Positions 1-5,434 of a stretch of DNA of 5,434 nt are shown piece by piece (the stretch's first letter is position 1; each line of letters begins with the position of its first letter). Below the pieces are notes generated by a model. It worked only from the letters and a program-made list of their open reading frames with translations, made no database searches and was not told where the DNA came from. The stretch is taken from contig CP070682.1 in the NCBI GenBank assembly GCA_020352595.1, positions 984,416-989,849 of the forward strand. The letters are read 5' to 3'. The position numbers were made by a program, and so were the translations under genes. The stretch comes from a bacterium (GTDB taxonomy: Bacteria; BMS3Abin14).

Positions 1-2
1 AC

Positions 3-1046
3 GAGTCCTACAAGGAGGACATGGCCATCTTCCAGACTCCTTTCATCAAGTTCTGGATGGTGGTCCTCTTCGCTTTCCTGGCCGTGTTCCCCTGGATCTC
101 CAAACCCGTCAACAGCCTCTTTAACACCAACACCCTGTACCTGATGAACCTCATCGGGATCTACATCATCGGGGCCCACGGCCTGAACATCCTCACCGGT
201 TTCACGGGCCAGATCTCCCTGGGGCACGGCGCCTTCATGGGGGTGGGGGCCTACGCCTCGGCCATCCTCACCGTCAAGGGCGGAGTGCCTTTCTGGATCG
301 CCCTGCCCCTTGCGGGGCTCATCACGGCCATGGTGGGCATGGTCTTCGGCATCCCGTCCCTGAGGCTCAAGGGGCTCTACCTGGCCATCGCGACCATGGC
401 GGCCCAGTTCATCATCGAGTACGCCATGCGGAACTGGACCACCCTCACGGGCGGCAGTTCGGGCATGGTTGTCAAACCCCCCTCCTTCTTCGGCATCACC
501 CTGAACACGGACCGCTCCTACTACTACCTGATCTATTTCTTCGTCATCCTGGCCACGCTGTATACCAAGAACCTGACGCGGACCAGGTCCGGCCGGGCCT
601 TCGTTGCCATCCGCGACAGGTACCTGGCCGCGGAGGTCATCGGCGTCAACGTGTGGCTGTACCGCATCCTCTCCTTCGGCGTGTCCTCCTTCATGGTGGG
701 CATCGCCGGCGGCCTCTGGGGCCACTACGTCCGGGTCGTGTCCGACGAGCATTTCGGCATCTGGCTGTCGGTCCAGTACCTGGCCATGATCATCATCGGG
801 GGGATGGGCCACGTTCTCGGGGCCATCTACGGGGCCATCTTCATGACCCTCCTGCCCACCCTGCTGCGCGTGCCCGAACAGATGCTCACGGAGATCTGGC
901 CCAACATCTTCGTCATCATCAGCAGCCTGCGTGAGGGGATCTTCGGCCTCATCATCATCCTGTTCCTCATCTTCGAGCCCGACGGGCTGGCGGCACGCTG
1001 GCACACCATAAAAAACTACTGGAAGCTTTGGCCTTTCTCGTATTAG
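3..1046 (+). CDS. livM: Branched-chain amino acid-type ABC transporter permease LivM, probably 5'-partial
   Basis: This is an inner-membrane permease subunit of a HAAT-family importer. It would pair with LivH to form the channel and be driven by the LivG/LivF ATPases. Residues are numbered from the ATG at 21. The hallmark LivM segment GLNILTGFTGQISLGHGAF lies at 54-72, followed by an alanine/glycine-rich helix. Other hydrophobic stretches lie near 13-30, 38-53, 91-112, 118-133, 166-181, 213-233, 251-273 and 294-318. The cytoplasmic coupling loop, RSGRAFVAIRDRYLAAEVIG, is at 189-208. The ATG at 21 is doubtful. The frame is open to the left edge and reads E-S-Y-K-E-D just before it. The apparent AAGGAGG at 12-18 is only 2 nt from the ATG, too close for good initiation. 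Related permeases, as I recall them, start with a similar Y-x-E-D-M segment. I therefore treat the gene as entering from outside. The C-terminus, ending in WPFSY, is complete. The substrate cannot be read from the sequence. Confidence 0.93.
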   Translation, partial: ESYKEDMAIFQTPFIKFWMVVLFAFLAVFPWISKPVNSLFNTNTLYLMNLIGIYIIGAHGLNILTGFTGQISLGHGAFMGVGAYASAILTVKGGVPFWIALPLAGLITAMVGMVFGIPSLRLKGLYLAIATMAAQFIIEYAMRNWTTLTGGSSGMVVKPPSFFGITLNTDRSYYYLIYFFVILATLYTKNLTRTRSGRAFVAIRDRYLAAEVIGVNVWLYRILSFGVSSFMVGIAGGLWGHYVRVVSDEHFGIWLSVQYLAMIIIGGMGHVLGAIYGAIFMTLLPTLLRVPEQMLTEIWPNIFVIISSLREGIFGLIIILFLIFEPDGLAARWHTIKNYWKLWPFSY

Positions 1047-1105
1047 TATGTGGTTTTAAATTCTCCCGCCGCTGGTGGGACGGGGTGAGGATAGAAGCGA
1101 AAGGG

Positions 1106-1119
1106 TCCCCGAACGGGGA
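1106..1119 (+). promoter_or_regulatory. Small GC hairpin in the livM to binding-protein spacer
   Basis: TCCCC (1106-1110) pairs with GGGGA (1115-1119) around a GAAC tetraloop. The hairpin sits in the 103-nt gap between the permease stop and the binding-protein start, 16 nt before the Shine-Dalgarno. No T-run follows it (the next bases are AAAAGTG), so it is not an intrinsic terminator. By inference it could be an mRNA processing or stabilising element that raises binding-protein output over permease output, as is common in ABC importer operons. A five-pair stem can also arise by chance. Confidence 0.25.
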
Positions 1120-1135
1120 AAAGTGCATTCACATG

Positions 1136-1142
1136 AAGGAGG
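1136..1142 (+). promoter_or_regulatory. Strong Shine-Dalgarno fixing the binding-protein start
   Basis: AAGGAGG lies 7 nt before the ATG at 1150, which is near-ideal. It settles the start. The frame is open 25 codons further up to an ATG at 1075, but that extension (beginning MGRGEDRSE) is charged, has no ribosome site and would bury the signal peptide. Confidence 0.85.
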
Positions 1143-1149
1143 AATCAAG

Positions 1150-2379
1150 ATGAGCAAAGAGATCTACAGGTCGAGATGGGTCGTCCTGGCAGCGGCGGCG
1201 CTGATGGTGGTGTCGCTGGGAGCGCTCGGATGCCAGAAGGCCGAGCCCCCGAAGGAGGCCCCCAAGGAGCCCATTCTTATCGGCGGCATTTTCGACACCA
1301 CGGGCCCGACCTCGGACGTCGGAGCCGACTACGCCACGGCCGCGGTGGACGCGGTGGAATACATCAACGCCAACGGCGGGATCAACGGGCGCGAGCTTCA
1401 GATCGAGGCCAACGACTACGCCTACAAGGTCCCGCAGGCGGTGGAGCTCTACAAGAGCTACAAGGACAAGGGGATCTTCCTCATCCAGGGCTGGGGCACC
1501 GGCGACACCAACGCCCTGAAGGAGCAGATCAACGAGGACAAGACCGTCTACATGTCGGCGTCCTACGACTCCCTGCTCAACGACCCGGCCAAGACCCCTT
1601 ACAACTTCTACGTCGGCACCAGCTACGGTGACGCCATCCGCGGCGCCATGCAGTTCATCGCCGACACCTGGACCGACACGAGCCGCAAGCCGAAGGTGGT
1701 CTTCATCTATCCGGACCACCCCTACGGCAAGGCCCCCATCCCGGCCGGCAAGGCCATGGCCGAGGCCCTGGGCTTCACCATCGGCGATGACCAGTCCGTC
1801 GCCCTCAACGCCAAGGAAGCCGTCAGCCAGCTGACCAACATGAAGCAGTTCAACCCCGACTGGGCCTGGATCGGCGGCACCACCGCCAGCACGGCCGTCA
1901 TCATCAAGGACGCCGCCAAGCTCGGCCTGGGCACCAAGTTCCTCATCAACGTCTGGGGCTTCGACGAGAACCTGCCAAAGCTGGCCGGTGACACGGCCAA
2001 CGAGCGCGCCTACGGCATGGCCCCCTTCACCTTCTTCGGCGTGGACGTCCCCGGCATGAAGCCCATCCTGGAGATGCACCAGAAGAAGCATCCCAACGAC
2101 ACGCACACCGTCCGCTACATCCAGGCCTGGACCTCCATGATGGTCATGTGGGACGCCCTGAAGAAAGCTGAGACCCTGGACGGGCCCGGAATCAAGGCGG
2201 CCCTGGAAAAGGTCACCGATTTCGACACGGGCGGGCTCACGGCTGCTTCCATCACCTTCACGCCCACGGACCATCGGCCCAACACGACCCTCTTCATCTA
2301 CAAGGTGGATGCCGAGGGCAAACAGGTTCCCGTCACCAAGGCCACCCTCGAGCGCAAGCCTGAGTGGTTGGGTCAGTAA
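1150..2379 (+). CDS. Lipoprotein ABC transporter solute-binding protein, LivJ/LivK type (Peripla_BP_6 fold)
   Basis: This is the extracytoplasmic substrate-capture subunit of the HAAT importer. It is 409 aa, the usual length for the family. A basic N-terminus (residues 3-9) is followed by a hydrophobic stretch (10-26) and a lipobox-like A-L-G-C with the acceptor cysteine at 28. A Pro/Glu/Lys linker spans 29-41. The mature type-I periplasmic-binding fold starts at ILIGGIFDTTGP (42-53), the first strand and ligand loop. AVDAVEYINANGGINGREL (65-83) is the classic helix-plus-turn of LivJ/AmiC-like proteins. GWGTGDTNALKEQI (114-127) is the second ligand-loop region, and KVVFIYPDHPYGKAPI (182-197) opens the second lobe. 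Residue +2 after the Cys is Gln rather than Asp, so by the E. coli Lol rule it need not stay in the inner membrane. The gene lies between livM and livF, which ties it to this transporter. The ligand could be leucine/isoleucine/valine or an amide, urea or aromatic acid; the sequence alone does not decide. Confidence 0.93.
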   Translation: MSKEIYRSRWVVLAAAALMVVSLGALGCQKAEPPKEAPKEPILIGGIFDTTGPTSDVGADYATAAVDAVEYINANGGINGRELQIEANDYAYKVPQAVELYKSYKDKGIFLIQGWGTGDTNALKEQINEDKTVYMSASYDSLLNDPAKTPYNFYVGTSYGDAIRGAMQFIADTWTDTSRKPKVVFIYPDHPYGKAPIPAGKAMAEALGFTIGDDQSVALNAKEAVSQLTNMKQFNPDWAWIGGTTASTAVIIKDAAKLGLGTKFLINVWGFDENLPKLAGDTANERAYGMAPFTFFGVDVPGMKPILEMHQKKHPNDTHTVRYIQAWTSMMVMWDALKKAETLDGPGIKAALEKVTDFDTGGLTAASITFTPTDHRPNTTLFIYKVDAEGKQVPVTKATLERKPEWLGQ

Positions 2380-2444
2380 AAACGAAAAAGAGCCAAGAGG
2401 AGGCGACATCAGTCGCCTCCTCTTTCATTTCGTTTTTTACTGAC
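2372..2444 (+). terminator. Very long hairpin terminator spanning the binding-protein stop codon
   Basis: The core is a perfect 13-bp stem: AAGAGGAGGCGAC (2395-2407) pairs with GTCGCCTCCTCTT (2412-2424) around an ATCA loop. A second, outer inverted repeat surrounds it: GTCAGTAAAAACGAAA (2372-2387) pairs with TTTCGTTTTTTACTGAC (2428-2444), 16 pairs with one bulged T. The T-run 2433-2438 is the terminator tail on the + strand. A-runs at 2377-2382 and 2385-2389 would give a U-rich tail on the - strand, so it may work in both directions. The outer left arm contains the last codons and the TAA stop (2377-2379). It should strongly reduce transcription from the binding-protein gene into livF, or protect the upstream mRNA 3' end. 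Confidence 0.9.
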
Positions 2445-2447
2445 AGC

Positions 2448-2509
2448 GTCTAGAGTCTAGTGTCTAGCGTCTGGCTAGAAACCAGACACTGGAAACCGGA
2501 CACTGAATA
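2448..2509. repeat. 7-bp-period repeat block (GTCTAGN units, then CCRGACACTG units)
   Basis: Four tandem 7-mers are present: GTCTAGA (2448-2454), GTCTAGT (2455-2461), GTCTAGC (2462-2468) and GTCTGGC (2469-2475). After a 6-nt TAGAAA come two related 14-mers, CCAGACACTGGAAA (2482-2495) and CCGGACACTGAATA (2496-2509). The right half is partly an inverted copy of the left. AGTGTCT (2459-2465) is the reverse complement of AGACACT (2484-2490), and GTCTGG (2469-2474) of CCAGAC (2482-2487). The block fills most of the space between the terminator and livF. It resembles a dispersed intergenic repeat, but other copies would be needed to show that. No coding potential is visible. Confidence 0.7.
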
Positions 2510-2537
2510 ACTTCAACCATTTTCCGGATAGACCAAG

Positions 2538-3371
<834 letters not shown>

Positions 3372-3395
3372 CGCCCGGCCGGCAGGCCGCCCCGG

Positions 3396-3421
3396 AAGGC
3401 ACCCGACGGTGCCTTTTCTTT
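3396..3421 (+). terminator. Intrinsic terminator after livF
   Basis: AAGGCACC (3396-3403) pairs with GGTGCCTT (3408-3415) around a CGAC loop. The T-rich tail TTTTCTTT runs from 3414 to 3421. It begins 25 nt after the livF stop and closes the transporter unit. Confidence 0.85.
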
Positions 3422-3492
3422 CGCCCGGGCAGCGATCGGGACCCCTTTCAAACCCGCCTTTCTCTCCATCCATGACATGGACCCCCCGGGCC

Positions 3493-3505
3493 GGGAAACT
3501 TTCCC
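3493..3505. repeat. 13-bp palindrome upstream of the exported hypothetical gene
   Basis: GGGAAA-C-TTTCCC is a perfect hyphenated palindrome 35 nt before the ATG at 3541. Its position between a terminator and the next gene would suit an operator, but I see no convincing -35/-10 pair beside it. A 13-bp palindrome can occur by chance. Confidence 0.25.
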
Positions 3506-3540
3506 CTCCGGGGACCCTGGATGTGGTAACCTTGGCTGTC

Positions 3541-4026
3541 ATGAGACCGTCTTTGGCGCTGCTGCTGGCCCTCCTGCTCTTTCTTTCCATGGGGGCGAGT
3601 TCCGGCTTCGTGGGCTGCGGAATGGGTGACGGGGGCAGCGGCGCCTTCGTGGCGTGCTCCACCAGCCACGGGGGAGATGATGCGTGCGATTACATCGTCA
3701 CCCTCCGGGTGACGGTCCTGCTGGCCGCCGACGCCAGCCCCGTTGACGGTGCTTCCGTTCACGTGGACACCGGTCCCCCCGACCCCCTCAACGTCAAGGT
3801 CACGGATGCCACGGGCACCGCCTTCTGGCCCGACACGGCCTTTCTCACCGGTTTTTCCGCCCGGTGCGACGGCGAGGACGTGGGTACGGTTGAGCCGTAC
3901 ACCGACTCCACGTCCTTTACCTTCGACGTCCTCGCCTCGGCGGACGGACTCGCTCCCGCCACGACGGCCTTTACCCTCACCCGGCGATCGAGGGACGTAC
4001 ACCTGACCCTTTTCATGGAACCGTGA
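3541..4026 (+). CDS. Hypothetical exported protein with a beta-sandwich-like domain, possibly a lipoprotein
   Basis: I do not recognise a specific family. From the ATG at 3541 the product is 161 aa. It begins with an Arg and a long leucine-rich hydrophobic stretch (5-24) ending in F-V-G-C. That could be a loose lipobox (Cys26, unusual Phe at -3) or a type-I signal cleaved near 20-22. A Gly/Ser-rich region (27-47) follows with Cys39 and Cys49, then an all-beta region from about 51. The pattern P-V-D-G-A-S-V-H-V (67-75) followed by V-T-D-A-T-G-T-A-F (87-95) is what carboxypeptidase-regulatory or CnaB-like beta-sandwiches show (inference). Cys109 could pair with another Cys in the periplasm. The frame stays open up to an ATG at 3409, but that lies inside the livF terminator, and the added 44 residues would hide the signal peptide. 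No clear Shine-Dalgarno precedes 3541; a GTG at 3523 is an alternative. Third-position GC preference supports real coding. Confidence 0.68.
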   Translation: MRPSLALLLALLLFLSMGASSGFVGCGMGDGGSGAFVACSTSHGGDDACDYIVTLRVTVLLAADASPVDGASVHVDTGPPDPLNVKVTDATGTAFWPDTAFLTGFSARCDGEDVGTVEPYTDSTSFTFDVLASADGLAPATTAFTLTRRSRDVHLTLFMEP

Positions 4027-4041
4027 AGGAGGCTCTTTGCC

Positions 4042-4095
4042 GTGATACGTGAAAGGGCGGCGACGGCCCATGCCGTATTCCCATCGCCTCGATGA
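4042..4095 (+). CDS. Possible 17-residue leader-like ORF (weak)
   Basis: AAGGAGG (4026-4032) starts on the last base of the preceding stop codon and lies 9 nt before a GTG at 4042. That GTG opens a 17-residue frame (MIRERAATAHAVFPSPR) ending in TGA at 4093-4095. The ribosome site is the best in this half of the window, but nothing else there would use it. The peptide is basic and resembles nothing I know. It could be a short translated leader for the membrane protein at 4141, or chance. Confidence 0.2.
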   Translation: MIRERAATAHAVFPSPR

Positions 4096-4140
4096 TGGCG
4101 TATCCTGTTACCGGCTCGTTCCCTGGAGAGGGAGGTACCC

Positions 4141-4359
4141 ATGATCCGCAGATCCATCGCCTTAGGTTTCATCGTTTTCGGGGCTGTCCTGCTCTACCTT
4201 GGTTACGATATGACCCAGTCCGTTGTGGGTGAACTGACCCGCACCTTTTCCGGGACCTATCCCGACAAGACCATGGCGTATCTGGTGGGCGGCGGGATCC
4301 TGGTCCTTGCGGGACTGGTCCTCCTGTTCGGCAGGAAGCGCAAAGGCGGCAGGAGTTGA
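4141..4359 (+). CDS. Small two-helix membrane protein, DUF3185 family
   Basis: The product is 72 aa and its function is unknown. A basic start (MIRRS) leads into a first membrane helix (about 6-22). The loop TQSVVGELTRTFSGTYPDKTM (25-45) follows, then a glycine-rich second helix (47-63) and a basic tail, RKRKGGRS. The S-x-x-x-x-x-x-F-S/T-G-x-x-x-D-K-T pattern in the loop, ahead of a G-G-G second helix, is the pattern I associate with DUF3185 inner-membrane proteins. The length is a little over the usual size of about 60-70. The positive-inside rule would put both termini in the cytoplasm. The ribosome site GGGAGGT (4130-4136) is 4 nt from the ATG. The TGA stop overlaps the TTG start of the rhodanese gene (TTGA), suggesting translational coupling. 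Confidence 0.85.
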   Translation: MIRRSIALGFIVFGAVLLYLGYDMTQSVVGELTRTFSGTYPDKTMAYLVGGGILVLAGLVLLFGRKRKGGRS

Positions 4360-5180
4360 CGGGGGGCGGCGGCGTGGCTGCCCGGGACGGGTCGCGGCGC
4401 TGGCGTAAAAATGTCTCCCGGGCCCTGTTCCTTCCCGCGTCGGTGGCGCTCCTGGTCCTGGGCTCCGCGCTCCTGGCACCTGTCGCCTCCGGAGCCCGGC
4501 AATACGAGGAACCCTCCTACATGGTGGAGGCCCCCTGGCTTGCGGCCAACCTCGGCAGGGAGGACCTCGTCATCCTGGATGCCAGGGGAGAAAAGGCCCA
4601 CAGGAAGGGACACATTCCGGGGGCTGTGGCCGTGAGATGGCAGGAGTTTGCCGTCACCACAGGGCGGCCCGGGAGCCCCAAGTGGGGCGTCGCCTACAAC
4701 CCCGGGGAGCTGGCATCCCGTTTCGCCCTGGCCGGCGTCGACGGCGACAAGACGGTGGTGGTGTACGCCGATCCGGTCAGGGGCTGGGGCGAGGACGGCC
4801 GGTTCGTCTGGATGCTGAGGATGCTCGGCGTGAAGAGCTCCATGTTCCTCAACGGCGGGTATCCCTGCTGGGTCAGCAGCGGCTACCCCGTGTCCCGGGA
4901 AGCCGTGAAACCCCGGCCTACCGGTTTCGCCGTCAAGGAGGGGGCCGCCGGCTTTTCCGTGGACACATCCTGGATGAGGGAGAACCTGGGAAGGGCGCAC
5001 ATCATAGACACCCGGACCAGGGAGGAGTTCCTGGGAGCCCGCAGGCACGGCGAGGCGAGGGGCGGGCACATCCCGGGCGCGGTGTCCATACCGCACACGT
5101 CCCTTCTCGGCGCGCAGGGCAGGTTGAAGCCGCAGGAGGAGCTCGAGGAGATCTTCTCTGAGGCCGGCATCGGCAAGTAG
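4356..5180 (+). CDS. Exported tandem-domain rhodanese (sulfurtransferase), cut off by an in-frame TAG before its catalytic loop
   Basis: Rhodaneses move sulfane sulfur from thiosulfate or 3-mercaptopyruvate to an acceptor through a persulfide on one Cys. The 274-residue product starts at TTG 4356, inside the previous stop; GTG 4374 is an alternative start. A basic stretch (13-18) and a hydrophobic segment (23-45) ending V-A-S-G-A look like an export signal. Domain 1 (about 55-180) has VILDAR (72-77) and GHIPGA (85-90), but its active-site position reads Y-A-D (Asp139), so it is the usual non-catalytic partner domain. Domain 2 begins with HIIDTRTREEF (215-225) and GGHIPGA (236-242), then stops at GIGK-TAG. 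Two-domain family members run on about 45-50 more residues to include a C-x-x-G-x-R loop. That loop is encoded just beyond the TAG in the same frame. As translated here the protein lacks a catalytic Cys and the C-terminal strands and helices of domain 2, so it should be inactive or unstable. Confidence 0.85.
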   Translation: MTGGGGVAARDGSRRWRKNVSRALFLPASVALLVLGSALLAPVASGARQYEEPSYMVEAPWLAANLGREDLVILDARGEKAHRKGHIPGAVAVRWQEFAVTTGRPGSPKWGVAYNPGELASRFALAGVDGDKTVVVYADPVRGWGEDGRFVWMLRMLGVKSSMFLNGGYPCWVSSGYPVSREAVKPRPTGFAVKEGAAGFSVDTSWMRENLGRAHIIDTRTREEFLGARRHGEARGGHIPGAVSIPHTSLLGAQGRLKPQEELEEIFSEAGIGK

Positions 5181-5324
5181 GACGAGATCGCCGCCTACTG
5201 CACCACCGGCATCCGCTCGGCCTTCGTGGCCATCGTCCTCAGGATGGCAGGATACGGCAGGGCGTCCAACTACGACCAGTCCTTCGTCCGCTGGGCCGCT
5301 GACAGGGGCCTGCCCCTAGAATAG
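5181..5324 (+). pseudogene. Detached 3' end of the rhodanese gene, carrying the catalytic Cys loop
   Basis: Immediately after the TAG at 5178-5180 the same frame reads 47 codons to a second TAG at 5322-5324. The segment starts DEIAAYCTTGIRSAF. YCTTGIRS is a classic rhodanese catalytic loop, with the Cys at residue 282 of the full frame. It ends with N-Y-D-Q-S-F-V-R-W-A and G-L-P-L-E, the normal C-terminal pattern of two-domain sulfurtransferases. No Met/Val/Leu start with a ribosome site precedes the Cys, so it cannot make this loop on its own. The full frame from 4356 would give 321 sense codons plus the internal TAG. By my count 42 of 47 third positions are G or C, like the upstream part, so the segment has not visibly decayed. 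I treat the pair as one interrupted gene. Confidence 0.8.
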
Positions 5325-5434
5325 GGCATTCCCCGGGGCAGGAGGACGCCGAGGCCCTCCTTGTGGCAGTGGCCCGGCCCCTAATCGTCGTCCCCGCCCT
5401 GCCCATGGAACTTCAGGGCTCTCATCACCGTCCC

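Noticed and set aside
1028..1061. Promoter before the binding protein (TTGGCC at 1028 with TTAAAT at 1056)
   Set aside because: The spacing is 22 bp and the -35 match is weak. Cotranscription with livM is simpler.
1129..2409. 426-codon open frame on the minus strand opposite the binding protein
   Set aside because: It is antisense to a confident gene. The translation is low-complexity (rich in Val, Gly, Asp, Leu), as expected from the complement of a GC3-rich gene. It has no recognisable motif.
2448..2509. CRISPR array
   Set aside because: The units are 7 bp, contiguous and without spacers. No cas gene is present.
3409..3540. Upstream extension of the exported protein to an ATG at 3409
   Set aside because: That ATG would lie inside the livF terminator hairpin, and the extra 44 residues would precede an obvious signal peptide.
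4078..4107. Promoter before DUF3185 (TTCCCA at 4078 with TATCCT at 4102)
   Set aside because: The -35 has only three of six matches, and nothing independent supports it.
4368..4400. Twin-arginine signal on the rhodanese (S-R-R-W-R-K)
   Set aside because: The Phe/Leu expected after the SRRx core is Arg here, and the hydrophobic segment is Sec-like. The evidence is too weak to call Tat.
4257..5096. 279-codon open frame on the minus strand opposite DUF3185 and the rhodanese
   Set aside because: It is rich in Pro, Gly and His with no domain. The + strand carries clear rhodanese motifs over the same bases.
5340..5361. Terminator after the rhodanese (AGGAGG with CCTCCT)
   Set aside because: It is a six-pair stem with a 10-nt loop and no T-run on either side.

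Overview
The window is GC-rich by eye, with strong G/C preference at third codon positions. It looks like a chromosomal segment of a Gram-negative bacterium. The lineage is probably within the former Deltaproteobacteria (Desulfobacterota and relatives). That placement is inference: it rests on my memory of branched-chain amino acid (HAAT) transporters from that group, whose permease has a Y-x-E-D-M start and a WPFSY end and whose ATPase ends in an RDVKHYRRRKRW-type tail. The lipoprotein form of the binding protein and the exported rhodanese fit a diderm.

Layout, all confident genes on the + strand. Positions 3-2379 hold a LivM-type permease, probably entering from the left edge with its true start outside, followed by a lipoprotein solute-binding protein starting at 1150 behind an excellent Shine-Dalgarno. 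A very long inverted repeat or terminator (2372-2444) overlaps the binding-protein stop codon. Next comes a block of 7-bp tandem repeats (2448-2509). A LivF-type ATPase follows (2538-3371) and closes with a compact intrinsic terminator (3396-3421). The second half carries three unrelated small genes: an exported beta-sandwich-like hypothetical protein (3541-4026), a two-helix DUF3185-type membrane protein (4141-4359), and a tandem-domain rhodanese overlapping it by 4 bp (from 4356).

The first three genes are parts of one high-affinity uptake ABC transporter for branched-chain amino acids or a related small carboxylate or amide. LivH and LivG are not in the window and would be expected upstream. 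The ATPase is separated from the binding protein by a terminator, so it is probably expressed by readthrough or from its own promoter.

The most notable anomaly is in the rhodanese. An in-frame TAG at 5178-5180 cuts the protein eight codons before its only catalytic cysteine, yet the same frame continues with well-preserved rhodanese sequence and normal codon use to a second TAG at 5322-5324. This looks like a recent nonsense mutation, an assembly error or, least likely, readthrough. I see no CRISPR array, tRNA, rRNA, transposase or phage gene, and no strong candidate for a wholly new system. The interesting parts are the interrupted rhodanese, the stop-codon-spanning hairpin and the CTAG-rich repeat.
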